A stretch of DNA of 64,000 nucleotides from Streptomyces sp. McG3 (lineage in GTDB: Bacteria; Actinomycetota; Actinomycetes; Streptomycetales; Streptomycetaceae), in assembly GCF_018619185.1 (NCBI RefSeq), contig NZ_JAAXYC010000005.1:22748-86747 (forward strand), given 5' to 3'. Position 1 is the stretch's first letter. Every line of letters begins with the position of its first letter. The notes under the pieces are model-generated. The model ran no database searches. It had not been told where the DNA came from and was given only the letters and a program-made list of their open reading frames with translations. Of the stretch, positions 52,545 to 60,786 are shown piece by piece. Made by a program: the position numbers and the translations under genes.

Positions 52545-53037
52545 GTCATGCGCTCCCTGCTGATCGTGGTGCTTGCGGTCCCCCAGGGGTCCTGTTCGCT
52601 CCCCGGGTCCGTCCGAATGTTCCGGCCCACTGTAGTGCCGCCGAACGGGGCACCGGGGGCTCACGTTTCGGGGGAAGACGCGGAGACCGGGTGGAAGGTT
52701 GCCGCACGGCTGATCAGGGGCCGGTCAGGCGTTCGGTCGCCGGAGCGGATTTCCGTCCGGCACCAGGCGGGCGACCACCGGGAAACCCGTCCGAGCGGCG
52801 GGATCCGGACGCAAGCAGGCACTTTTGCGCCCACAGCCGACCATTCAAGATCATTTAAAGGTGACCGCCGGGCGTGTTGTCAGTGGCAGGTGCGAGGATG
52901 CCTCCAGCACGGATCTGCGAGGTCGGAGTCTCGCGGTGCGTGACGACCTGTACGGACGACGTGTCCGTGCCGGGTGGGGGAATCACAGGGCGTTTCCCCT
53001 GCCGGGCACCCCCGCGCAGAAGGGACCGCTGACGGCG
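52545..53037. other. Divergent region between pkaA and the FHA gene, with a PafBC-like promoter
   Basis: About 490 bp without coding sequence. On the plus strand at 52877-52899 it contains TTGTCAGTG, eight bases, then GAGGAT, matching the RecA-NDp (PafBC-dependent) consensus TTGTCRGTG-N8-TANNNT except for one base in the -10. This would start transcription near 52906, about 130 bp before the FHA gene. No clear pkaA promoter was recognised. Confidence 0.55.
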
Positions 53038-56000
53038 ATGCAGATCCGGCTGACCGTCCTCGCGCCGCGCAGCGGCCAGACCCCGGCGCGCACCTGCGAC
53101 GTGCTCGTCACCGCACCCGCCGGGACGGCGCTGGCCGCCGTCGCCTCCCAGCTGGCCTCCGCCGTGTCGGGGCCCGAGAGCTCCCAGGGCGGCGGAGCGA
53201 TCGTGTTCTTCGCCGGACGGGAGCGGCTGGACGGGCACCGCGCCGCGCTGGGCGAGCCGCCCCTGGTGGACGGCGCGGTCCTCTCGCTCCAGGTCCCCGG
53301 CGACGTCGAGGCGACGGACGACCCCGTTCCGGCCCAGCTCCATGTGGTGGCGGGCCCGGACGCGGGCGGCGTCCACCTGCTGCACGGCGGGCAGATCCGG
53401 ATCGGCCGCTCCGCCGACGCGGACGTCCCGCTCGACGACCCGGACGTCTCCCGGCTGCACTGCGCGGTGACGGTCTCCGACGACGGCCGGGTCTCGGTCG
53501 CCGATCTCGGTTCGACGAACGGCACCTCACTGGACGGCGTCGAGGTGCGTGAGCGGCCGGTCCGCCTCGCCCCCGGCGCGCTGCTGCGGCTCGGCGAGTC
53601 CGCCCTCCGCCTCACGGCGGGCTCCCGTCCGGCGACGCTGCCGATCGCGCCGGACGGCGAGGGTCACCTGCGGGTGGCCCGCGCCGAGACGGGGACACCC
53701 GCCCCGGGCCACGGGACCGGCGCGCCGCCCTCCGCGCACACCCCCGACCACGGCGGCCCGGGCCACGGCCACGGTTACGGCGCACCGGCCTCCCCTTTCC
53801 CTCGTTCCCCCGCTTCCGCCGGCTCCCCGGCGTCCTCCGGGCCCCACGGCCTCTCCGGAGCCCCGGATTCCTCCCTCGAAGAGGCCTCCTGGCCCGAGCA
53901 CGCCGAGGCCGGGCCGGGCACGTACCCGGGACATGGCACCCATGCCCGTGGCGAGGAGTTCGACGACGCCCCGGCACCCCGGCGCGGCATAGGAGCGTGG
54001 GCGAGGCGGCTCAAGGGCGGCGCGAAGGGCGAGCAGGCGGCGGGACCGGAGACCGGCGCCGGGCGGCGGGACGAGGCGTACGGCTCCTCCCGCGCCCCGG
54101 ACGGCCGGACACCGCCCGGATCACCGGCGTACGGATCAGCGGCGCCCGGAGCCGGCGCGTACGGCTCCGCGACGGGGTCCCACGACTTCCCGGGCGGCTC
54201 CCCCGATCCGTCCGGCGGCCCGTCGGGGGCCGGTCACCTCGCCTCGCCGGCCTCGCCCGGCTCCCCCTTCTCCGCGCTGCCCACCGCCCCCGAGGGCACC
54301 TGGCCGGATCCGGCCGCCGTGCTGCTGACCGCGCTCGGCCCCGGGCCCCGGCTCTGGGAGCGCCATCCGGAGCACCCGGAGGCGCTCGTGGTGCGGCTCG
54401 GCACGACCGACCGGGCCGAGGTGCCCGCCGTGCCGGTGACCGTGGGGCTACGGGAGGCCGGTTCGCTCGGGCTCGCCGGTCCGCGCGCCCGGCTGGCGGG
54501 GCTTGCCCGCGCGACGGTGGCGCAGCTCGCCGCGCTGCACTCCCCGTTCGACCTGGAGATCGTCCTCATCAGCACGGACCGCGCCCGCCCGCTGGAGGAG
54601 CGGCGGCGCGAGTGGTCCTGGCTGGGGTGGCTGCCGCATCTGCGCCCGACGCACGGACAGGACTGCCGGCTGCTCCTCGCGTACGACCGTGAGCAGGCGG
54701 CCGCCCGCACGGCCGAGCTGGTGCGCCGCCTCGACGAAGGCCCCCTCGGTCCCGGGTGGCCGCATCTGGACCGGGCCTCGGTGGCCGAGGCCGCCCGCGC
54801 CCACACCGGTCCGCACACGGTGGTCGTCCTGGACGGCGACCCCGGTACGGCGATGCTGCGCGAGACCACGGCGCGGCTGGCCGGGGCGGGCGCGGCGGCC
54901 GGGATCCATCTGATCTGCCTGGCCGAGACCCCGGCCGCCTCCCCCACCTCCCCGGTGGCCGCGACGTACGAGGCCGCCTGCCGGGCGTCCATCGCCTTCC
55001 GGGAGTGCGGGGCGGTCGCGATGCTCAGCGGGGACGTCGCCACGGCGTTGCGCCTGTTGCGCACGGCGGGCGGGCAGGCCGCGGGGCACGGGACGGTGGC
55101 CGCCGTGGACGCGGTGTCGGCGGCCTGGGCCGAGCGGTTCGGGCGGGCCCTGGCGCCCCTGCGTGAGGAGGGCTCGGCCGCGCTGGCCGGCCGTCCGACG
55201 ACCGCGGCGCTGCCGCCGTCCGCCCGGCTGCTGGACGAGCTGGGCCTGGCCCGGGCGACGCCGGCCTCGCTGATGGCCCGCTGGGCGTCCACGGCGGAGC
55301 TCCAGCCCGGCGCCTCGGCGCCCCGGGGCGGGGCGGCCCCCGCGCCCCGCCAGGAGCTGGACAGCCCCAACTCCGGGCGGACCCTCAGCGCGGGCCCGCG
55401 CGTCGGCCCGCAGCGCACCGCCTCCTCCTCCCACCGTGACTCCGGCCGCACGCCGTACCCGGCCGCGGGCGCCCCCGACCCGGACCGCACCCCGTACCCA
55501 CCGCTGGACGCCCGCGACTCCGGGCGCACCCCGTATCCGCCGCTGGATTCACGGGACTCGGAGCGCACGCCCTACCTCGGCGGCCGGCGCTCCGGGCCGG
55601 GACCGGGCTCCGGGGAACGGGGCGAAGGGGCCACGCCCCCGGCCGGCGCCGCCCACACCGGCCGGCCGGTCCTCGTGCTCGGGGCGGGCCCCCGGGGGCC
55701 CCTCAGCGTCGATCTCGCCGACGAGGGGCCGCATCTACTGATCGAGGGGCCGCCGGGCAGCGGCCGCACCGAGCTGCTCCGGGCCGTCGCCGCCTCGCTC
55801 GCCTCCGCCGCCCGGCCCGACCGGCTCGGCATCCTGCTCGTCGACGGTGCCGGCGGCGAGCGGGGGGAGCGCTGCGAAGGGCTGCTCCCCTGTACGGAGC
55901 TGCCGCATGTGTTCACCCACCTCGTGGCGTGCGACCCGGTCCGGATGCGGGAGTTCGCGCAGGCCCTGGGCGGCGAGCTGAAGCGGCGCGCCGAGCTGCT

Positions 56001-56706
56001 CGGCGACCTGGACTTCGCCGCCTGGCACGAGCAACACGCCCAGCAGGAGGGCCCGGCGCGCATCGTGGGCCAGCGTCCGCCGAGCGGCGCCGAGCGGCGG
56101 GGCGATCTGGACTCCCCGGCCAGCGGCACCCTGCGGTTGCGCCCCGCCGCCCGGTCCGGGGACCCCGGCCCGTCGCCGCTGCCCCGCCTCGTCGTCCTCG
56201 CCGACGACTTCGACGCGCTGGTCGCCCCGTCGCTCGGCAGTCCCGGCCGGCCGGCCGCCGGTTCGGTGGTGCGGGCGCTGGAGGCCGTGGCCCGGGACGG
56301 CGGGCGGCTCGGGGTGCACCTGGTCGCCACCTCCGCGCGCCCGGACCGCACCGAGGACACCGAGCTGGCCCGTGGCGCCCGGCTGCGCATCGTGCTGGAC
56401 GCCCCGGTGCTCCCGCCGTCCCCGGACGAGCCGGCCCCCGGCCGGGGCAGACTGGGGCATCCGGACGGCCGGGTGACGCCGTTCCAGGGGGGCCGGGTCA
56501 CCGGTCGCATCCCGCGTACGGCGACGCTGCGGCCCACCGTCGTCCCGCTGGAGTGGGAGCGGATGGGCGATCCGCCGACCCGGCGCCCGGTGCGGGAGCT
56601 GGGCAACGGGCCGACCGACCTGGCGCTGCTCGCCAGCGCGTTGGAGCGCGCGGCCCGTTCGGTGAACGCGGAGCGGCTGCCGGCCCTGGTGCCGTTCCCG
56701 GCCTGA
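53038..56706 (+). CDS. FHA domain plus EccC-like ATPase protein
   Basis: A 1222-residue cytoplasmic protein. Residues 100-190 are an FHA phosphothreonine-binding domain (IRIGRS at 120-125, SRLHC, STNGT). After a Pro/Gly/Ala-rich linker, residues 430-680 resemble EccC/FtsK-type sequences of type VII secretion (RREWSWLGWLPHLRP near 523). A repeat of RTPYPP-type units follows (798-846), then a P-loop ATPase domain (GPPGSGRTELLRA near 903; VVLADDFDAL near 1055). No transmembrane helix is visible, unlike true EccC. ATG at 53038 is used; the start is uncertain and may lie upstream. Next to kinases PkaA/PkaB, whose phospho-targets it could bind. Confidence 0.82.
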   Translation: MQIRLTVLAPRSGQTPARTCDVLVTAPAGTALAAVASQLASAVSGPESSQGGGAIVFFAGRERLDGHRAALGEPPLVDGAVLSLQVPGDVEATDDPVPAQLHVVAGPDAGGVHLLHGGQIRIGRSADADVPLDDPDVSRLHCAVTVSDDGRVSVADLGSTNGTSLDGVEVRERPVRLAPGALLRLGESALRLTAGSRPATLPIAPDGEGHLRVARAETGTPAPGHGTGAPPSAHTPDHGGPGHGHGYGAPASPFPRSPASAGSPASSGPHGLSGAPDSSLEEASWPEHAEAGPGTYPGHGTHARGEEFDDAPAPRRGIGAWARRLKGGAKGEQAAGPETGAGRRDEAYGSSRAPDGRTPPGSPAYGSAAPGAGAYGSATGSHDFPGGSPDPSGGPSGAGHLASPASPGSPFSALPTAPEGTWPDPAAVLLTALGPGPRLWERHPEHPEALVVRLGTTDRAEVPAVPVTVGLREAGSLGLAGPRARLAGLARATVAQLAALHSPFDLEIVLISTDRARPLEERRREWSWLGWLPHLRPTHGQDCRLLLAYDREQAAARTAELVRRLDEGPLGPGWPHLDRASVAEAARAHTGPHTVVVLDGDPGTAMLRETTARLAGAGAAAGIHLICLAETPAASPTSPVAATYEAACRASIAFRECGAVAMLSGDVATALRLLRTAGGQAAGHGTVAAVDAVSAAWAERFGRALAPLREEGSAALAGRPTTAALPPSARLLDELGLARATPASLMARWASTAELQPGASAPRGGAAPAPRQELDSPNSGRTLSAGPRVGPQRTASSSHRDSGRTPYPAAGAPDPDRTPYPPLDARDSGRTPYPPLDSRDSERTPYLGGRRSGPGPGSGERGEGATPPAGAAHTGRPVLVLGAGPRGPLSVDLADEGPHLLIEGPPGSGRTELLRAVAASLASAARPDRLGILLVDGAGGERGERCEGLLPCTELPHVFTHLVACDPVRMREFAQALGGELKRRAELLGDLDFAAWHEQHAQQEGPARIVGQRPPSGAERRGDLDSPASGTLRLRPAARSGDPGPSPLPRLVVLADDFDALVAPSLGSPGRPAAGSVVRALEAVARDGGRLGVHLVATSARPDRTEDTELARGARLRIVLDAPVLPPSPDEPAPGRGRLGHPDGRVTPFQGGRVTGRIPRTATLRPTVVPLEWERMGDPPTRRPVRELGNGPTDLALLASALERAARSVNAERLPALVPFPA

Positions 56707-56961
56707 CGTGACCACCGGCGCGGCCACTCTCACCGCCCTCTCCCGGACCCTCGCCCGGCCACCGTTTCGGCGCGCTCCTCCCCCTGCCCCGGCAGGCTTC
56801 CGACATGCCCTGACATGACGTCACGAGGCGATCACGATCAGCCTGTTGGGGCCTCCGGCGGTATTGCGGGGCCCGTGCGCCCGGCGTAGGACTGTGCGCA
56901 CGGACGACGCAGTCCGGGCATGCGGACATGGCCGGACGCGTACAGAAGAGACGGGGCAGGA

Positions 56962-58326
56962 ATGCGCACAACCTTCTCGATACGCAGGGCCGCGGTCGTG
57001 TTCACAGCGGTCGGCGCTCTGGCGCTCACCGCCTGCGGAGGCGACGGTGACGGCAAGAAGAAGACGGACGACGGCTCCGGCAAGGGCACGGACAGCACGT
57101 CCACGGTGAAACTGCCGAAGCTGGACGGGGAGGACATCTCCGTCGCCGCGGTCTGGACCGGACCCGAGCAGGAGAACTTCACCAAGGTGCTGGACGAGTT
57201 CGAGAAGCGTACGGGCGCGAGCGTGACCTTCGTCCCGGCGCAGGACCCCATCATCAACTTCCTGGGCACCAAGATCGCGGGCAAGCAGCCGCCGGACGTG
57301 GCGATGATCCCGCAGGTCGGTGCGATCCAGCAGGCGGCCGCGAAGAAGTGGGCCAAGCCGGTCGGCCCCGAGGCGCGGGCCCAGCTCGGCCAGAACTACG
57401 CGAAGGTCTGGCAGGACCTCGGCGCGGTGGACGGCACCCAGTACGGCGTGTACTTCAAGGCCGCGAACAAGTCCCTGATCTGGTACAACGCCGCCGCGTT
57501 CGACAACGCCGGGGCGAGCGAGCCGAAGACCTGGAAGGACTTCCTGACGACCGCGGAGACCGTTTCCGCCTCCGGCGTCACACCGGTCTCGGTGGGTGGC
57601 GCGGACGGCTGGACCCTGACCGACTGGTTCGAGAACGTCTACCTCTCCCAGGCGGGGCCGGAGAAGTACGACCAGCTGGCGAAGCACGAGATCCCGTGGA
57701 CCGACCCGTCGGTCAAGGACGCGCTGACCACGCTGGCCGGGCTGTGGGGGAAGCCGGAACTGATCGCGGGCGGCGCGGACGGGGCGCTCCAGACGGAGTT
57801 CCCGGCCTCGGTCACCCAGACCTTCACCGGGGGCGACCAGCCCAAGGGCGCGATGGTCTTCGAGGGCGACTTCGTCTCCATCAACATCGCGCAGACCGAG
57901 GCGAAGATCGGCACGGACGCCAAGGTCTTCCCGTTCCCGGCGGTCGGCGCGGACTCCCCCGTGGTGACCGGCGGCGACGCGGCGGTGGCGCTGAAGGACA
58001 CCAAGGGCGCGCAGGCGCTGCTGACCTGGCTGGCCTCCTCCGACGCGGCGAAGATCTGGGCCGAGTCGGGCGGGTTCATCTCCCCGAACAAGAGCCTGGA
58101 CCTGAAGGCGTACCCGAACGACGTGCAGCGCACGATGGCCCAGGCGCTGATCGACGCCGGTGACGACGTCCGGTTCGACATGTCCGACCAGGCCCCGCAG
58201 TCGTTCGGCGGGACGCCCGGGAAGGGCGAGTGGAAGATCCTCCAGGACTTCCTGAAGAACCCGAAGGACATCGCGGGGACCCAGAAACAGCTGGAGTCCG
58301 AAGCGGTCAAGGCGTACAAGAGCTGA
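56962..58326 (+). CDS. Sugar-binding lipoprotein of second ABC importer
   Basis: A 454-residue extracellular solute-binding protein (family 1). The lipobox ALTACG places the lipidated Cys at residue 25, then a Lys/Asp/Gly-rich tether. The mature part resembles alpha-glucoside-type (AglE-like) binders, with TWKDFLTTAETV and YGVYFKAANKSLIWYN. GGGGCAGGA precedes ATG 56962. It is followed by two permease genes (4 bp and overlap), again without an ATPase gene. Substrate is a carbohydrate; its identity is not shown. Confidence 0.9.
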   Translation: MRTTFSIRRAAVVFTAVGALALTACGGDGDGKKKTDDGSGKGTDSTSTVKLPKLDGEDISVAAVWTGPEQENFTKVLDEFEKRTGASVTFVPAQDPIINFLGTKIAGKQPPDVAMIPQVGAIQQAAAKKWAKPVGPEARAQLGQNYAKVWQDLGAVDGTQYGVYFKAANKSLIWYNAAAFDNAGASEPKTWKDFLTTAETVSASGVTPVSVGGADGWTLTDWFENVYLSQAGPEKYDQLAKHEIPWTDPSVKDALTTLAGLWGKPELIAGGADGALQTEFPASVTQTFTGGDQPKGAMVFEGDFVSINIAQTEAKIGTDAKVFPFPAVGADSPVVTGGDAAVALKDTKGAQALLTWLASSDAAKIWAESGGFISPNKSLDLKAYPNDVQRTMAQALIDAGDDVRFDMSDQAPQSFGGTPGKGEWKILQDFLKNPKDIAGTQKQLESEAVKAYKS

Positions 58327-58330
58327 CGCC

Positions 58331-59719
58331 GTGACGACAGCGACCGCGGGGGGCGCCGGTGCGGCGCCCCCCGCCGACGACACGAATCCACGCCCGTCCC
58401 CGCCCCCGGACCCGAAGAGGTCCCGCAAGAGCGTGACCGGCACCCGCAGGGTCATCGCGGCGGCGTTCCTGCTGCCCGCGCTGGTGCTGCTCGGCGCGCT
58501 GGTGCTCTATCCGATCGGGTACTCGGTCTACCGGTCGTTCTTCGACCAGGCCGGTACGGGCTTCGCCGGGATCGACAACTACAAGGCGCTGTTCACCGAC
58601 GCCACCATCGTCACGGCGGTGAAGAACAACGCGATCTGGGTGGTCTTCGCCCCGACGGTCGCCACCGCGCTCGGGCTGATCTTCGCGGTGCTGACCGAGC
58701 GGATCCGCTGGGGCACCGCGTTCAAGCTGATCGTCTTCATGCCGATGGCGATCTCGATGCTGGCGGCCGGCATCATCTTCCGGCTGGTGTACGACCAGGC
58801 TCCCGAGCGGGGTGTGGCCAACGCGGTGGCGGTGGGCGTGCACGACACGTTCAACCAGTCCTCCGTCTTCCCGAAGGCGCGCCCGCTGCCCGTGCACCCG
58901 CTGGAGAAGGGTGACGGCGGGGTGTTCGTCTCCAAGGAGCCGGTCCGGGCGGGCCAGCCGCTGCGGGTGCCGCTGGTCGGCGTGGCTCCGGCGAGGATGC
59001 CGGGCGACGCACGGCCTGCGAAGGCGGCCCCGGCGGGGTCCGGGGACGAGATCTCCGGCACGGCCTGGCTGGACTTCACCCGGGGCGGCGGCGGGAAACC
59101 GAATGTCGTCGACCCGAAGGAGCTCGGCCTGAAGGGCCTGAAGGTCGAGGCGGTGAAGGACGGGAAGGTCGTCGCCACGGCCACCGCCGGGGCGGATGGC
59201 GTGTTCACCCTGCCCGCCGCGGCGGACGGGGCCCAACTGCGCCTGCCCGCCGACAACTTCCGCGAGCCCTACAACGGCGTCGACTGGCTCGGACCGTCCC
59301 TCGTGACGCCCGGGATCATCGGCAGCTACGTATGGATGTGGGCCGGGTTCGCGATGGTGCTGATCGCGGCGGGCCTGGCCGGTCTGCCGCGTGAGCTCCT
59401 GGAGGCGGCCCGGGTGGACGGCGCCAACGAGTGGCAGGTGTTCCGCCGGATCACGGTGCCGATGCTGGCGCCGGTGCTGGCGGTGGTCCTGGTGACGCTG
59501 ATGATCAACGTGCTGAAGGTCTTCGACCTGGTGTTCATCATCGCGCCGGGCTCCTCGCAGGACGACGCGAACGTGCTGGCGCTCCAGCTGTACAGGTCGT
59601 CGTTCGGCACGGACGCGGACCTGGGGATCGGGAGCGCGATCGCGGTGCTCCTGCTGCTGCTGGTGATCCCGGTGATGCTGTTCAACATCCGCCGGATCCG
59701 GAAGGAGGGACGCCGATGA
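58331..59719 (+). CDS. Sugar ABC importer permease 1 with inserted extracytoplasmic domain
   Basis: A 462-residue CUT1 permease, about 150 residues longer than usual. Early helices (about 40-165) precede an insert at residues 170-320 rich in Gly/Lys/Pro, whose last part looks like an Ig-like carboxypeptidase-regulatory fold (GLKVEAVKDGKVVATATAG, ADGVFTLPAAADG). The remaining helices and EAA loop (LEAARVDGANEWQVFRRI) follow. GTG at 58331 lies four bases after the binding-protein stop; it overlaps permease 2 by four bases (ATGA). Confidence 0.88.
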   Translation: MTTATAGGAGAAPPADDTNPRPSPPPDPKRSRKSVTGTRRVIAAAFLLPALVLLGALVLYPIGYSVYRSFFDQAGTGFAGIDNYKALFTDATIVTAVKNNAIWVVFAPTVATALGLIFAVLTERIRWGTAFKLIVFMPMAISMLAAGIIFRLVYDQAPERGVANAVAVGVHDTFNQSSVFPKARPLPVHPLEKGDGGVFVSKEPVRAGQPLRVPLVGVAPARMPGDARPAKAAPAGSGDEISGTAWLDFTRGGGGKPNVVDPKELGLKGLKVEAVKDGKVVATATAGADGVFTLPAAADGAQLRLPADNFREPYNGVDWLGPSLVTPGIIGSYVWMWAGFAMVLIAAGLAGLPRELLEAARVDGANEWQVFRRITVPMLAPVLAVVLVTLMINVLKVFDLVFIIAPGSSQDDANVLALQLYRSSFGTDADLGIGSAIAVLLLLLVIPVMLFNIRRIRKEGRR

Positions 59720-60597
59720 GCGCACCCGACGCATCGATCAAGGCCAAGCAGTCCCTCGGCGCCCGGATCGCCGCCCGCGCCGGCGGCGGGGTGATGCGGG
59801 TCTTCCTGATCCTGGTCGCCCTGTTCTGGCTGATGCCCACGATCGGCCTGCTGCTGTCCTCGCTGCGCGGGCCGCAGGACATCGCGGCGACCGGCTGGTG
59901 GAAGGTCTTCACGGCCCCGTCGGAGATGACCTTCGACAACTACCAGCGGCTGCTGGACAATTCGACGATCACCGGCTCGCTCGTCAGCACGATCATGATC
60001 ACCGTGCCCTCCACGGTCCTGGTGGTGGTCATCGGCTCGCTGGCCGGATACGCCTTCGCGTGGATGGAGTTCCCCGGCCGCGACTGGTGGTTCCTGCTGG
60101 TCGTCGGGTTGCTGGTGGTGCCGGTGCAGGTCGCCCTGATCCCGGTCTCCGAGCTGTTCGGCACGATCGGGATCTTCGAGACGACGCTCGGTGTGGTGCT
60201 GTTCCACACGGCGTTCGGCCTGCCGTTCGCGATCTTCCTGCTGCGGAACTTCTTCGCGGAGATCCCCCGTGAGCTGCTGGAGGCCGCCCGGCTCGACGGG
60301 GCGGGCGAGATCCGGCTGTTCACCCGGGTCGTGATGCCGCTGGGCGGTCCGGCGATCGCCTCGCTCGGGATCTTCCAGTTCCTGTGGGTGTGGAACGACA
60401 TGCTGGTCGCCCTGATCTTCGCGGACTCCGAGTCGCCGCCGATCACCGTGGCGCTCCAGCAGCAGGTACGCCAGTTCGGCAACAACATCGACGTGCTGGC
60501 GCCCGGCGCGTTCGTGTCGATGGTGATCCCGCTGGCGGTGTTCTTCGCCTTCCAGCGGCAGTTCGTGTCCGGCGTGATGGCGGGCGCCGTCAAGTAG
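59716..60597 (+). CDS. Sugar ABC importer permease 2
   Basis: A 293-residue CUT1 permease, six helices, EAA loop LEAARLDGAGEIRLFTRV. Start ATG overlaps the previous stop (ATGA). It ends in VSGVMAGAVK, the usual C-terminus of the family. Followed by two strong hairpins that close the operon. Confidence 0.92.
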   Translation: MSAPDASIKAKQSLGARIAARAGGGVMRVFLILVALFWLMPTIGLLLSSLRGPQDIAATGWWKVFTAPSEMTFDNYQRLLDNSTITGSLVSTIMITVPSTVLVVVIGSLAGYAFAWMEFPGRDWWFLLVVGLLVVPVQVALIPVSELFGTIGIFETTLGVVLFHTAFGLPFAIFLLRNFFAEIPRELLEAARLDGAGEIRLFTRVVMPLGGPAIASLGIFQFLWVWNDMLVALIFADSESPPITVALQQQVRQFGNNIDVLAPGAFVSMVIPLAVFFAFQRQFVSGVMAGAVK

Positions 60598-60610
60598 CTC
60601 TCGCCACAAG

Positions 60611-60682
60611 GCCGTACGCCCTCGGAGGCGTACGGCTGTACGTCAACCCGAAGCGGCCCGGTTCCCCGGAACCGGGCCGCTT
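60611..60682 (+). terminator. Double terminator after the second ABC operon
   Basis: Two hairpins: GCCGTACGCC/GGCGTACGGC (60611-60636, 6-nt loop) and a 14-bp perfect stem AAGCGGCCCGGTTC (60651-60682, 4-nt loop). The first lies 13 bases past the permease stop. Confidence 0.85.
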
Positions 60683-60786
60683 CGCCGTCTGAGTCCCCCG
60701 ATTGCCGCGTCCGGCGTAACCCTGTCATTCCATCCGACGTTTGCGGTCTGCCTGTTTCCCGCGAACGATCGACCCATGGATGTGTA

